A stretch of 26,072 nt of DNA from Pelargonium cotyledonis. Taxonomy: Eukaryota > Streptophyta > Magnoliopsida > Geraniales > Geraniaceae. The position numbers and the translations under genes were made by a program. Under the pieces are notes generated by a model. The model saw only the letters and a list, made by a program, of their open reading frames with translations. It had not been told where the DNA came from and made no database searches. Shown piece by piece: positions 11,095-22,299 of the stretch (its first letter is position 1; every line of letters starts with the position of its first letter). Location: contig JAYMTA010000612.1 in NCBI GenBank assembly GCA_036897625.1, forward strand, positions 1 to 26,072. The letters are read 5' to 3'.

Positions 11095-11484
11095 ATGGAC
11101 GATCACAAGAGATCGAGGTCCTACGCTAATGGAGACATGATGCAGATCGAGAGTTACAATCCAGGTTCGCGCGATCTGAGGTGTTACAGTGCATCGTACG
11201 CAGATTCGCAAAGACAGCCCAAGTTGAAGAAAGAGAAGAGCGCATCTGGAAGTTCCTGGAACTTGAGCGATCCTGAGTTTCAGAGGAAGAGAAGAGTCGC
11301 GAGCTACAAGATGTACGGCATGGAGGGTAAGGTCAAAGGCTCTTTCAGGAGGAGCTTTAGGTGGCTCAAGGACAGGTTCACTCAGGTCTTTTATGGCTGG
11401 GGGGGGGGCTACTTATCCTTCTCTGTACTCGCTCATCTTCTCTATCTCACTTTCTTTATTTATTTTTTGAGTTCAACAAATTGA
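11095..11484 (+). CDS. DUF3511-family small basic protein with altered C-terminus
   Basis: A single-exon frame of 129 codons. The start MDDHKRSRSY follows a CT-rich leader; the frame is open further upstream, but that part is low-complexity leader sequence. An N-terminal block RDLRCYSASYA (about residues 26-36) and a conserved core from SWNLSDPEFQRKRRV to KGSFRRSFRWLKDRF (about 54-94) identify the plant DUF3511 family. Members are about 100-residue proteins of unknown function that normally stop soon after YGWW. Here YGW runs into a tract of ten G (11399-11408) and continues for about 25 residues rich in L, F, Y and S (YLSFSVLAHLLYLTFFIYF). This tail reads like former 3' untranslated DNA. Its neighbours NIPA9 and LOG match the order remembered from Arabidopsis. 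No biochemical role is claimed. Confidence 0.85.
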   Translation: MDDHKRSRSYANGDMMQIESYNPGSRDLRCYSASYADSQRQPKLKKEKSASGSSWNLSDPEFQRKRRVASYKMYGMEGKVKGSFRRSFRWLKDRFTQVFYGWGGGYLSFSVLAHLLYLTFFIYFLSSTN

Positions 11485-11797
11485 GGTGTCCTCTGGATTA
11501 ACTTTATGGGATGTGATATTTTTCGATTTTTGTTTCGTGGAGTCTTGATCTATAGAGATTAGTAATTTCTTGTGTAAATTGTTTAGGTTGTTTGATTATA
11601 TTTCTGTTACTTGCTCTCCATATTGCTTGCTTTTATGATTTTTTTTGCTTCAATGGGTTCCATTTCATATGTTTTTAATTACATGCTACCATTAATAGTC
11701 GGTACATAACAACCACCAACGAGATAGATGACTCAAAATGGCTCACTGCGTTTGGTGTGTGAGTCTCAGTCGCTACATATGCTATCATAAAGTAAAT
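11485..11797. other. 3' region of the DUF3511 gene and spacer
   Basis: T-rich DNA following the DUF3511 stop codon, probably its 3' untranslated region, running up to the boundary of a Mutator-like element. No gene or repeat of its own is visible. Confidence 0.5.
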
Positions 11798-12159
11798 GGA
11801 TTAAAGGCAATTTTGGTACCTAAATTTTGGTACAAGTGCACATTTAGTACATGATTTTTTATTCTATCAGAGTTAGTATTTATACTTTAAATTTGTATCC
11901 AATTGAGTACATGCTGTTAGTTTCCGTCAAAAACTTCGTTAACTCTTGCTTATGTGAATTTTTTCTTGCTGACATGTCAAAAACATGCTGAAGTGGACAA
12001 AATTGACACACTCCATTTGCTGATGTGGCCATTTTTAAATGATGTGGCATTTTTTTTGAAAAACCTAAAATCCTCTCTCTTCCCTCTTATCTCGATTCCC
12101 TAACCACTTTATTGAATATAATTATAAATTTTTTTATAAAAATAAAATAAAAGAGGAAC

Positions 12160-12460
12160 TCTCAACTCTCTCTCTCTCTGATTCACTCTCATTCCAGATT
12201 CACTCACTCTCAAATACTTGTCACTTTCCTTTATACTCTCAAATCCCTCTCTCTTTCTATTCCACACCCTCTCCCCCGCCGGAACTCACAAAGCCGAGAG
12301 ATGATCGTAGCTCCTCCGTCGTTCCGTCGCTTCTCCTGGCGCTCCCGTCACTCCTGACGTTCCGGCGCTTCTCCCGTCGTCCATGAACCTTCTCCGTCGT
12401 GTGCTTCTCCCGCCGCTGGATCGGAGCGGATCTGAGAAGATCAGGGCGTCGCCGTCGCAT
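12160..12460. other. GC- and CT-rich interior of the Mutator-like element, possible captured gene fragment
   Basis: A CT-dinucleotide tract (near 12163-12178) leads into a GC-rich block with repeated TCCGTCG and CGCTTCTCC words, sharply different from the AT-rich arms. A minus-strand frame at 12257-12460 (67 codons) is rich in R, S and G and looks low-complexity. The block resembles a plant 5' leader plus the start of a coding exon, as in Pack-MULE captures. I cannot identify a parent gene and do not call a protein. Confidence 0.35.
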
Positions 12461-12664
12461 GAGAAGATTAGAATCTGTACTATGTAGATTTTTGGGTTTG
12501 ATTTTTTATTTTTGTGTTAGTTTAGAATCTGTACTATGTATTTTTATGTGTGTTTGTTGAATTTGTTCTTGTTTAACTTTGGGTTTGTTAGATCTGTTAA
12601 GTTTGGGTTCTGTTCAGATTCTTATTATTTAGATCTGTTCAAATTTGGGTTTGTTATGAAAATA

Positions 12665-12724
12665 CATGAACATTCAAGAAAATGCAAGAAAATTCATGAA
12701 CATTCAAGAAAATGAAAGAAAATC
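12665..12724 (+). repeat. 30-bp tandem repeat, two units
   Basis: A unit beginning CATGAACATTCAAGAAAATG occurs at 12665 and again at 12695, giving period 30 with few differences. It lies inside the Mutator-like element. A second internal pair (TAGAATCTGTACTATGTA at about 12468 and 12522) shows that the interior has been locally duplicated more than once. Confidence 0.8.
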
Positions 12725-13230
12725 CTTGAGAAAGAGAAAAAAAAATTATCAGTTATTATTTTGTTTCTATTTTTTAATTTATATCCATGTCATCATTAAG
12801 AGTGTGTCCAGTGGTGCCACATCAGCACAATTTAGCCATGTCATCAACCATTTGTTCACGTAAGCAAAGGTTAACGGAGCTTTTGACGGAGATTGACGGC
12901 GTGTACTTAATTGAATACAAAATTAAAATATGGGTATTAATTCTGATAAAATAAAAGATTATGTACTTAATCTGCACTTACCTTAAAATTTGGGTCCCAA
13001 AATTACCTTTAATCCTAAATAAATTAATAGTGGTTAAATATACTTTGGCCATTGCATTTCATCAGCTTACATTCTCAGCAGTCACCATTGTCCACTTGTT
13101 GCTCTGCACAGTGAAACCGTTCCAATCTCCCGTTCTAATGGATGCATTTCTTTTGACTTGATCAACTTTTGTACATTAAGAATGTTATTTTGTCTACATA
13201 TAAAAATGACTTTAACCTGACAACATGAAT

Positions 13231-13618
13231 TGTTGCGCTTGATCAGACTAAGTCAATTTCATAAATTGTTGCTCGTGATTATAAAGTCAAGTGGCTACAT
13301 ATAATGGTGCAAGTGAAACCCTACTAATAAGGTTGACCTTTTAGTACTGGGCCTCCGCTTGCAGATGGATATGCCTGCAACGGCCCACGTGTGAAAGAGA
13401 AATGCCTACACGTGAGGGGAAGTGCCTATTTATAAGCCCTCGGTTGTGCACGTATCGAGCTCACCGATAAAGAAAAAATGTGAGACTCGAACGTGAGGGG
13501 GAGTGTTGAAGTGGTGATGTATCACACATCGGATAACTATAAAGTTAAGTGGCTACATATAATGGTGCAAGTGAAACTCTATTAATAAGGTTGATCTTTT
13601 AGTATGGGAAGCGCAACA
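13231..13618 (+). mobile_element. small LTR-type (TRIM-like) retroelement fossil
   Basis: A 66-bp segment at 13281-13346 recurs in direct orientation at 13539-13604 with 62 of 66 bases identical. The downstream copy lies in a block that begins TGTTGAAG at 13504, right after a purine tract (GTGAGGGGGAG), and ends CAACA at 13618. That is the arrangement of a polypurine tract followed by a 3' LTR of about 115 bp. The outer ends TGTTGCGCTT and AAGCGCAACA are perfect inverted 10-mers. There is no coding capacity and no obvious target-site duplication. Size and structure fit a terminal-repeat retrotransposon in miniature, degraded. The close match of the repeats suggests a moderate or young age. 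Confidence 0.6.
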
Positions 13619-15260
13619 CAAGCTATTATATTTGACCCGTTAATTGAAATTTAACAATTAGTGGCTTATTCTTCATCTTGAAACTCCGTATGTAGTCAAT
13701 CTCTCAAAAGAATAGTGCATTATTTAAGCAATATACACTATCTTCATGTCTCATTGTCCATTTACTTCTTTTGGTATTTATTCAAACAAAAATAACCAAC
13801 AATACATATCGTAATGAAGTTTATTATGATTATTGAGTTTGTTACAATAAATTAAAGTGTAACTCTAACCAATTTATTTTTAGATGTACAATTTTTTTTT
13901 TAAGAAAATGAACGTTCACTCTAAAACGTATAAATATATTATGGTAATATGCAGTCTTGATTACTATATAAATGTGAGGTTATGGGTTCTTTTATAGTTG
14001 AAAAGACGATATAAATGTAAAGCAGAGATGGAAAGTAACGAGCAATTCAGACGTTTACCGTATTTTGATTTGTTTTATCGTTGAATTTTATTATGAATTC
14101 ATATAAGTAAAATATGAAAAGTAAAGAGAGATGGGCAATCCTAACTTTAAGTCTTATTTTGTTTTAAAATTAACATCTTGTCACATAAATAGAATTATTA
14201 GTAAAGAAAGTCATGTTAGCTAATAATACGAACCAAATTGACATTCTAATGATTAATGCATCCTTCTAAGTTATAAACTGATTAATTGTTGCCTAGAAAT
14301 TATGCGTTTAGTTGTTTTGTTCTCATAAACGAATCAATACCGACAATCCTCTTTCCGTTCAATTGAAGGTGTTGTCACATTTTTGCATCTCCTCCGTAAA
14401 ATCTTCCATGTCAGGCCATAACTTTGCTTAGTAGTGGCAACCAATGCCTTTGCATGCCAAGAGAAGGCCAGAAGGGTCCTTCACTCATTAAATTTCAACA
14501 CTTTCCATTACATCAAAGACAAAAGCACCATCTTTTAGTAATTCATTCGTAATATAGAAAATTTAGTCACCGTCTCTTTTTATCATATTATTTTTTTAAT
14601 AAATACATATATTTTCTTTGTCCTATATATGTGTCACTCATTTGACAAAAAAAAACAAAGAAAAAAATTGATTTGAGTTGTACATTTTTTTTTCTATTCT
14701 CAAACACACGTTTTATAACAAATTTAATGAATAATAAACAATTTATTAATGACACTATATTAGCAGTTCATACATATCTAACTTTTTAAAAAAGTAACTA
14801 GACATTCATTTTATAATATAAATGTAAATGAACTATGACATTTATTTTGAGATGAATAAAATATTTAACGTATCCAACATATTAGTCTTGTTTTTTTAAT
14901 TGTTTGCATCACCACTACTAGTTATCTTCACCAGTTTGGTCCACTAACAGATGTCATGTCATCATCTTCACCATGATTATATGCTAGTTTCAGAGAGTAT
15001 AAATTTTTTTACATATTTTTATGTTTGAATGTATTTTAATAGTTATGTTAGTATGCAGTTGTTTCTTTTTTGGTGGATATTTCGGTTTGTCTTATATTGT
15101 TCAAAAATGGACCCAACCGGTCTTCAGTAATTATTTTATAAGACATTTAATTTTGATTTGGTTTGGTTATAGACCGACGAACAACAAATTATGATTCATG
15201 TCACATTTGTTTTTAATATAGTCCGTAATTCATAATAACGAAATTGATATTTCTCTAAAG
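13619..15260. other. AT-rich intergenic stretch, nothing recognised
   Basis: About 1.6 kb of AT-rich spacer with only short random frames. I see no splice-like coding pattern, no tRNA and no clear terminal repeats. Short T and A homopolymers are frequent. It ends at an A tract followed by several AAC units near 15266-15297. Confidence 0.5.
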
Positions 15261-15441
15261 CACTTTAAAAAAAAAAAAAAAAACAACAACAACAACTGCA
15301 TTATATTGAATCAATACTCAAAGCATAAGATACAATCAGGGAACACCAACACAGTCCAAGTACATCGACCATATACAAAACCAGCAGCCATGTGAGCTAC
15401 TACATTCGCAGATCAATTAACTGAAGATAAACTAATGTTCT

Positions 15442-15660
15442 CTAAACTAGAACCCAACTTGTAACAATCATTAATAACCATACAATATATATATATACAT
15501 TTGGCACCCCAGATCCCAATGCAACATCCGACATGACTCTTTTAGCATCACTCTCCACCACCACCTCGGCCAGCCCATGTCCTTCGTCCATGACGAAGCC
15601 TCCCCCTCCCGACGACTGCAGCCACCGCCCTTCACTGTCCCTAGCCACCAACCCACCCCC
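15442..15660 (-). pseudogene. remnant of a plant RNase H-like (RVT_3) domain, probably LINE-derived
   Basis: The minus-strand frame reads GGGLVARDSEGRWLQSSGGG, then FVMDEGHGLAEVVVESDAKR. VARDSEGRW and VVVESDAK are hallmark blocks of the RNase H-like domain found at the end of plant LINE polyproteins and in their domesticated relatives. The spacing between the two blocks is shorter than usual, where the AEA...AL..GL helix is expected, so this is an internally shortened fragment. The rest of the element, including any reverse transcriptase, is absent. Runs of A, T and TTTA flank it. It is about 200 bp and non-functional. The LINE origin is inferred. Confidence 0.5.
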
Positions 15661-15662
15661 AT

Positions 15663-15967
15663 ATTTATTTATTTATTTTTTTTTTTGAGCACTTAAAGAA
15701 AATCTTTACAAAAAAATCACATAATTTTGAGAAAAGATACATACAAGTGGGCCAAGAAAAGCCAACAAAGGCCAAGACACAATGGGCCTAGCCTTTTTAG
15801 TTGATCCATGACCCAAAAATATAGGAGTAGTACATAAGAAATCTAAGAGAGGAGCAAGAAAGGAAACACAATACATAGATAGATAGGGGGAGTACAAGAA
15901 AGCAATCCCATTTGTTGCTCTCTCTGATCTTAGACAGAAAATAATCGATTGTCGGAGAGAGAGAGAG
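15663..15967 (+). promoter_or_regulatory. promoter and leader of the NIPA9-type gene
   Basis: The region before the ATG contains two TGGGCC site II-type motifs (near 15748 and 15784) and ends in a leader with a GA dinucleotide run (about 15955-15967) directly before the start codon. No convincing TATA box is seen, so the transcription start is not placed. Confidence 0.45.
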
Positions 15968-18900
15968 ATGTGGGAATCGATCGGCTTGACGCTTGCTGCC
16001 ACCGCCGGTAACAACATCGGCAAGGTCCTCCAGAAGAAGGGCACCGTTATTCTCCCTCCTCTTTCTTTCAAGCTCAAGGTACCTTCTTCTTTCTTTTCCT
16101 CTTTTTTCGCCTTATTACCGTCCCCTATCTTCCCGTACCCTTGTCCATTTGATGTTTCCGTGTCGATCTCCTCTGATCTGGATCGTTTTAGTATTTTAAT
16201 GTCAAGAACAGAATCTCCATTAGTTTATTCGTCTAGTAATTGATTTGATGAATGATTGTTTTTTTGGTTAATTCATATTAATAGTTGATTTTGAAACTGC
16301 ATTTAGACGCAAGGTGCTGAAATTGATTTGGAATTTCTGAAAATTTTGAGAATTTGAGAAGGCAGGTTCATGCTTGCTTCGTGGTTGTTGGTTTTATTGG
16401 TTTTGAGCATGGTAGACTATTGGCTATTGCAATGTGGTTCCAGATGCATGTGGTTATGGAGAAGCCTCAATTAGTTTGTTAAGCAGATTTGAGGTCCATT
16501 GTGATTTCAGTTCTATTACAAGATCTTGGTTTTGTGTTGTACTGTTTTGTCAGACTCTCTTGGATACCACCTTGGGTATTATTTCATTGTGAGGAGGTTA
16601 TAATGTTCATTTGTTGTGTGCCTTTGTAGGTGTTGAGGGCATATGCTTTTAATAAACCCTGGATTTTAGGTTTTCTGATGGATATTTTCGGAGCCTTATT
16701 GATGTTAATGGCATTATCCAAAGCTCCTGTAAGTGAACCGATGGAAACCTTTGCTATTTGTATCATATGTTGCAACTTGCAAGCAACTCTTTTTCTTGTT
16801 GAGACGAATAGCAGGTCAGCATTCCATTCTAGACTGCTCTTATATACATTTCCACTATGTGCTTCCAGGTATCTGTCATCCAACCAGTTTCTGGCTGTGG
16901 ACTTGCCATTCTTTCCATATTTTCCCATTTTTATTTGAAGGAAGTCATGAATGCTATTGACTGGATGGGTATTACTTTGGCAGGTATTGGCACCATAGGT
17001 AATGTAAGTTCTGCATAATTCTCTTTAGTCGATTACTACGGCTGTAACTGGTCTTGTTCCTATTTTAGCAAAGAACTTGTCTGGATAAAGTTTCAAGTAG
17101 TTTCCTTGTACAAAAATATTGGATTTGATTTACCATTTAGGACAGCTATATAGCAACCATAGTGAAATTCTAGTGGATTATGATAGTTTAATAACCATAG
17201 ATGTGTCATCATTCCGTTGATAGTTTTTTTATTATTTTATTTTTATCTTTGGTTTTATTGTTTTTGCCAATTTGAAGTCACATTTGTACATGTTTTCTTA
17301 TTGGCAGGAGTTGGAGCTGGAGGCGAGGAGCAAAAGGCTTCATCCATATCTGTTATACAATTACCCTGGCTAGCCTTTGTCGTTGCCATCTTGTTTGTAG
17401 GTATCTTATTCTTTGCACCATCTGAGATTAGAATTATTATCATTTTTTTTATTAGTACTATTGCATAGGATCATGGGTGAGTATGACTGAGTGCGCTTGT
17501 GCTTGTGTCAACTCCAATTCAAAGCACTGGTTTGCAAGATTATGACTTTGACAAAAAATTGGTTTATGGATTGCAAATCGCATTAGTATAAAGTGTTGAT
17601 GGCTGTCCAAGTGTTTATATCTCTTGAACCTGTATGTAGGACCTTCCATGATTTCACTGGTTGAAATCATTACCATGATTGTTACCTAAGGTTGTGAAAT
17701 GTTTATCAGTAACATAATACTGAATTAGTCTGAAAATAACATTCACTGGTTGAAATCATTTCCATGATTGTTGAACTACTTGAATTGGAAGGAACATAAT
17801 AAGCTCTTTATTATTTTATTTGATCTCTTATCCCTTAATAATATTTTTCTCACAGAGTTCTATTCATTGTGTTATTTGTGTCTCTTCACTGTTGAGGACC
17901 TATTCTTGATGTTATGTTTACACTATTGCACTTATTTGTTCAGAACTTTAGATTTTAATTGTACAATATTTCTGATCCATGGAATAGGTACTCCTTAATG
18001 GATGGCTTAGTATTTTTAAGAGTCGACGAAGAGATCACGACATGGTGAATTCCCTCTTGTTAATGCTTACCTTTTGTTTGAATTTTTAATTTCTGTAGCT
18101 ATCTACTCTTTTCCTAGTTGGTTACAATTTTCTGTTGTGCAGATGGAATATGATGTCGTTGAAGAAATTATATATGGCTTGGAATCTGGCATATTGTTTG
18201 GGTACTGCTGTCTATTGAACTTTTCTGCTTTAAGTTTTCTACTGAACTAATTGGATGCTTTATAGCCATGGGGTGAAAATGAGCTCTTATTTCATTCTTG
18301 AAATTTTGAAATTCTCTCTGTGAAAGCATTTCTTCTTTTGCATTCAAGCTTTACATGAATGCTCCCTCTTAATCCCACTTATGCTTGGCCATATTTAATT
18401 GTCATTCTATTGGTTCTAAACTTAAATTAGTCTACCAGCGCGCATTGTACAAACTCCTGTAAATGTTAGAACACTTGTAGTTTTCTGCTCAAACTTTATT
18501 TACCGTGTGATGCTTATAATTTATTACCAGATGTTCATTGCATGAATATGAGTTAATGTTTCGTAATTACATCCTTATTACTTTATGTTTATTACTATTT
18601 ATAATATATTACCCTTGCTGATTAAAAAGATAATTTACATTTGTATTACTGAAACAGATTTTAAGAACATAAAAAGAACAAATTTATTTAAGATTATGTG
18701 ACTGCGTCAAGCAATTTTCGTGATCTTAACATAAATCTCAATGCAGGATGGCATCTGTAATTTCAAAGATGGGATTTGTTTTCTTGGAGCAAGGCTTCTC
18801 CCCGTTGATGGTTCCCACATGCATTTCAATCAGCATTTGTTGTAGTGGCACTGGATTCTTTTACCAGGTATCTGAACTCTTCAACCTGATTTTCAGTTTC

Positions 18901-19754
18901 ATCTCCAAAGTTGATTTTTGTTTAAAGCTACTTTAGTCATGTTTTAGCTAGTCAAATTTCCATCATGACAATATATCATCACATCCATAGTTCAATTATT
19001 GTTCCTTCCCTTTATCTAAAGCTACATTAATAGTAGTCCAAAATTACACAGTTACGGTAACATGTTTTGAAGATCTTCCGGTTGCATATTTGTGAATATT
19101 ATATTTTAACATAACGACAACATCTCTTTTGGGCAGACTCGGGGTCTTAAGCACGGCAGGGCTATTGTGGTCTCTACATGTGCTGCTGTGGCATCAATAT
19201 TGACTGGTGTACTTGCTGGTATGCTTGCTTTGGGTGAACGGTTGCCTAAAGCTCCAACTGGTCGTCTTTTACTTCTCCTTGGATGGTAATTTCAGGCTTT
19301 GACCTGTATGTTAATAGTATTATGGATTGGACTGCAATCTAAGTGTCAGGCTGTGTACCCCTGAAGCTTTTGTTGTCGAGCTATACCCTGTTGATAAATA
19401 ATGGTTTTATATCAAATTGTATGTTAACCAATTGACAACTGGGTCACAGGGATTAGGTTGTTATTGAGGTTTACACTTCAGTTTTAAGATTCTTTCCTCG
19501 CATATGTTACTGAAGGAAAAGTTCAATATTGCAGGCTTCTTATTGTTGTCGGTGTGATTTTGCTGGTCAGCTCAACACGGCTGTTGCGATATCTTCCGCG
19601 TTCATTGCGACAATTTTTACAAACTGGTGTTGACAGAAATAGCAGTCTGAGACGAACAGGTTCTCAACGTGTCAGGGATTCGAATCCTAGTGCAGTTGTT
19701 CAGACAGCTACACTGCACCATCTTATATCAAACCTTCCTAAAGAGAAGGCTTGA
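15968..19754 (+). CDS. NIPA9: NIPA-type magnesium transporter (NIPA9-like)
   Basis: A multi-pass membrane protein of the NIPA (DUF803) family, whose animal members carry Mg2+ and whose plant members are annotated as probable Mg2+ transporters of the plasma and endosomal membranes. Nine exons join in frame: 15968-16078, 16630-16728, 16869-16998, 17308-17396, 17988-18044, 18143-18201, 18747-18867, 19137-19285 and 19535-19754. They give 344 codons plus TGA. The start [20 protein letters not shown] holds the first membrane helix. [28 protein letters not shown] and [18 protein letters not shown] are family blocks. Helices alternate with short charged loops, and a polar C-tail ends NLPKEKA. All introns are GT-AG. 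The sequence resembles Arabidopsis NIPA9 as I remember it. Nothing in the reading frame is broken. Confidence 0.95.
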
Positions 19755-21384
19755 AATGAAATATACACATCACCGGACGTAGTTGAGCATTCATGTTGTA
19801 TTGACGAGGAAGCATATGTGTAAAACAAAATGTTGTAGCACAGTTGAAGCTGGTTGTATAGTACCCGACCTTTTTTCTGTTTTTTAATTTTGTTGCTGAA
19901 GGGCATGAAGTTTTTGAGATCATTCCTTTCTTTCCATGAGATAATATTTACGTTATTTGTGGAACCTGAAGGAGGAGATTTCACCTTATTTGGGGATCTA
20001 TTTCTTGTGTTGTATTGTATGAATATGATGATATTTGAAGTGACTATATAGTTTGCTAGTTGTTGTGAGATTGAATCCAGAGGTCTCCTCCGTGTTAGTA
20101 CTTGTGGTGGCGGGTGTGGAGGAGCCAGGAGGCGGCTAGCTGCCCCGCCTGACCGGAATAATTGCGGAACTTGCAAGCTCTATTCATTCATGTTTACATG
20201 GACGAGCCAGGAACAATAATACCCAAGCAAAGTAGTTGTCATTGCAATTACTCTTCTGCAAAAGAAAATATTCAGATTCAGAGTTGTGTTTCTATATGTG
20301 TTTTTATATATAATCAACTTAGGGTCCCCCTACCCGAACTCTCCACAGAGATCAATAGCGGACAGACTTTGCAGGAAGAATATGCATTAGTTTTGACACA
20401 ATATTCGTAAAACTATCAGGTTATCGCTTCGTCAATGCTTATGAGAGATAGGGTAGGCAGCTGCCCACTACAGCCTACTCCTAGCTCCGTCACTAACAAA
20501 AATGAAGGGTTGGATAGCTCATGGCTTTTCAGCTGTTGCTGCAAAGCAATACCATCAATCTCTATCCACCACTCTTCATTTATTTTTTTTCTTTTTGTTC
20601 ATGATACAACAAGGAGGTCCACATTGTGCTGGAGTCGGACACTATTTGTAGACAAAAGTCATAAACTGGAATCTCAAAGACATCACATGAATGAACTCAT
20701 GAGTGCAATGGGCCATGTTTCATTTCCTGCATGCATGACAGCTTGTGTATTCACTGTCAATCAAAAAGCAGTGGCCATTTGTATCCTAAATGACCCCAAC
20801 ACTTTGATCAATGGCCATTGCTTGTTGTACGGACAGAGATTCCTCTGAAGAGTTCATGTGAGTTGCAGTTGGCCACTGTAAATAAGGCCAAGCCTAGGTT
20901 ATTCATGAACTGACACATCTGTTTTAGCTAAAAAAAGATTGGACAACTTGGTTTCCTAGCAGTTGTCTAGGCCTAATACAAACTTTAAAAACCCCAACAC
21001 AAACGTTGTTATGCTGTATAAACTATCCTTTGAGTACAAAGAAAATACCTAAAGACATTTAAGAAGCAGCTGCAACCTACAACAAGAGAAAAATTACTTT
21101 AAATGATGTAGCAGTGCATCAAAATCACTTAAAACCTGTCACCAAGGTTAATCATCATTTGTGGTACATCCCTTTCATCATGTATGCACAATATTATAAT
21201 GTATATATGGCTACTACAAACTTACTAAGTATAATCACATTGCATAATTAACCTGAAAACCACTTCCAGAGGTTGTGATAAATGGGGTAATGCCATTTGG
21301 AGTCGATTTTTCTGTCAAACTCTTAGTGAGATTCTATAACCTTTTTAGAAAACTGATGATTGATGTAATTAGCTTTTACCAAGA
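19755..21384. other. 3' region of the transporter gene and spacer
   Basis: The first 250-300 bp after the stop are T-rich and likely the 3' untranslated region of the transporter gene. A small GC-rich patch follows (about 20070-20160). The remainder is AT-rich. A 137-codon frame at 20435-20848 has no recognisable domain, an odd composition rich in S, C, H and F, and no promoter or splicing context, so I do not call it a gene. Confidence 0.5.
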
Positions 21385-21500
21385 CATGTTGGGCCAAATA
21401 GTTAAAACACTTCAGATTCCCTCTGATGTCTCAAGTTCGAACCGACGATATGGGGTGGAATTTGTGGGGTGCGGTTTAAGGTGACGTTTTTTTTTAGAGT
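21385..21500 (+). mobile_element. probable tRNA-derived SINE remnant
   Basis: A box A-like TGGGCCAAATAGTTAAAAC near 21390 and a box B-like AAGTTCGAACCGA near 21433 are spaced about 40 bp apart, as in tRNA-derived SINEs. The segment ends near a T-rich run at 21486-21495. Target-site duplications are not evident, so the ends are approximate and the copy is probably degraded. Confidence 0.5.
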
Positions 21501-22299
21501 GAGAAACATTGTTACTTCGAGTATGATGCCTCGTTGCTAATAAATAAAATTGCTTTTACAAGTCAATAGAGCACTAAAACCGTTAACCACCCCAGAGAAT
21601 AACAAAAACATAGAGTATAGAGTCTATAGTGTTAAAATTGTAGTTTAACCAAAGGGGAAAAATAAAACAGAATCTACTTTGAGGAAATAATAGTATTAGT
21701 ACCAGCATAGAGAGAACCAGAAACATGACAACCTCTTTATAAACTAGCATGAATTTCACCCTTCAGAAAACAGCGAAACCTCTTCATAAACTGTCATCTT
21801 CGACGGCACCAGCCCTCTACTCCAGTGCTGAAAGGGAAGGCCACCAAGATGGTCTATATATGTAACCATTCCCTGATAACATATAGCTAGCTGTGCAAAC
21901 TATTCCGGGAAATGGGTTTTACTAAATTGAAAGGAAATGAGTTTTCCCAAATGAACTATAGCTTAAGTTCCCTGCGACTCAATAGCTTCCCTATCTAAAG
22001 ACTAACTTCTTCAACCCAACCATTAGACTGCCTGTGTTCTTCAAATTATCTTTCCCTTTCAATAAGTTGCAATAACCAGAATACCATATATGTATATATT
22101 AGCATAAAATTGTTTTTAGTTTGAATGTTTGATCATAATAAAACACATGGTTATTACTAAAATCAAACTTAAAGGTCAGCATAAGTACATGATAATGATC
22201 AATATATGGCCCCATCTAAATAGATTGTTGTACACAGCTTGAAGAATGACGAATCACATTGTGAATCAATGTAAGAGAAGGCCTACCACCAAATACATT
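21501..22299. other. spacer and 3' region of the LOG gene
   Basis: AT-rich DNA downstream of the LOG gene on the minus strand. The part nearest 22300 is probably its 3' untranslated region. No open frame of note, repeat pair or RNA gene is visible. Confidence 0.45.

Larger units (their letters stand above)
11798..13015. mobile_element. non-autonomous Mutator-like element (MULE), possible Pack-MULE
   Basis: Long terminal inverted repeats of roughly 150-190 bp start GGATTAAAGG at 11798 and end CCTTTAATCC at 13015. The arms are imperfect inverted copies throughout, for example ATTTTGGTACCTAAATTTTGG against the inverse of the right end. The inner arms carry the TTCCGTCAAAA and CGTTAAC motifs. 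The flanking 9-mers AAAGTAAAT (11789-11797) and TAAATAAAT (13016-13024) match at seven of nine bases, as expected of an aged Mutator target-site duplication. No transposase is present. The interior holds a CT-rich stretch, a GC-rich block (about 12270-12460) and a 30-bp tandem repeat. That composition, unlike the arms, suggests a captured host-gene piece, but its source is not recognised. Confidence 0.85.

Noticed and set aside
12257-12460. 67-codon minus-strand protein rich in R, S and G
   Set aside because: It is low-complexity coding potential of a GC-rich block inside a transposon, with no domain or start context.
15706-16077. 123-codon minus-strand frame
   Set aside because: It overlaps exon 1 and the leader of the transporter gene in antisense, so it is a shadow of that exon plus spacer.
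20435-20848. 137-codon open frame on the plus strand
   Set aside because: No recognisable domain, odd composition rich in S, C, H and F, and no promoter or splice context. It is most likely chance.
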